Shown one piece after another: positions 5,106 through 5,111 of a stretch of DNA of 5,111 bases. A model generated the notes under the pieces. It ran no database searches and was not told the origin of the DNA. It worked only from the letters and a program-made list of their open reading frames with translations. Source of the DNA: Bacteroidota bacterium (GTDB taxonomy: Bacteria > Bacteroidota > Bacteroidia > NS11-12g > UBA9320); the NCBI GenBank assembly GCA_003484585.1, contig DNBZ01000060.1, positions 1 to 5,111 of the forward strand, read 5' to 3'. Numbering within the stretch: position 1 is the first letter of the stretch; the number at the start of each line of letters is the position of its first letter. Both the position numbers and the translations under genes were made by a program.

Positions 5106-5111
5106 CCACCT
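5106..5111 (-). promoter_or_regulatory. Shine-Dalgarno site of the nuclease gene
   Basis: On the minus strand the last six bases of the window read AGGTGG, followed by TAAA and the ATG at 5101-5099. This is a near-consensus Shine-Dalgarno sequence with short spacing, and it decides the start of the nuclease. It stands out because none of the four downstream genes has a comparable site. The window edge cuts off anything further upstream. Confidence 0.75.

Overview
The window is AT-rich, gene-dense DNA. All five genes lie on the minus strand and read right to left. Gaps between them are 12, 0 and 10 bases, and the last pair overlaps by 4. The content (a RecB/Cas4-type nuclease, an unknown protein, T4 rIIA-like and rIIB-like proteins, and a family 1 uracil-DNA glycosylase) is that of the early or DNA-metabolism region of a tailed double-stranded DNA bacteriophage (Caudoviricetes) with a fairly large genome. 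Most genes have no recognisable Shine-Dalgarno sequence, which together with the gene mix would fit a Bacteroidota-infecting phage (crAss-like or a relative). That host guess is inference from weak cues. The complete genes end in TAA, TAA, TAA and TGA, and no stop-codon reassignment is needed.

Layout in transcription order. 5101-4331: PD-(D/E)XK nuclease, 256 aa, the only gene with a clear ribosome binding site. 4318-3773: 181-aa protein of unknown function. 3772-1373: rIIA-like GHKL ATPase, 799 aa, whose ATG directly follows the preceding TAA. 1362-352: rIIB-like protein, 336 aa. 355-1: first 118 residues of uracil-DNA glycosylase, cut by the window edge. There is no intergenic space for an obvious promoter or terminator, so one polycistronic message with coupled translation is likely. 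No tRNA, rRNA, CRISPR array, insertion sequence or stretch over 300 bases without a gene is present.

How the genes may work together. The nuclease and glycosylase point to recombination and repair of phage DNA. In T4, rIIA and rIIB act together at the membrane, are associated with replication complexes, and are needed to grow on hosts carrying lambda rexAB. Finding them beside repair enzymes, with an unknown gene coupled directly to rIIA, suggests an early module for protecting phage replication. The module-level role is inference.

The main unexplained signal is structural. By hand scan, each of the four complete genes has a perfect inverted repeat of 8-11 bp in the first ~105 nt of coding sequence, and the glycosylase has a two-part 10-bp one. 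Other inverted repeats occur deeper in the genes, so a codon-preserving shuffle is the decisive control.
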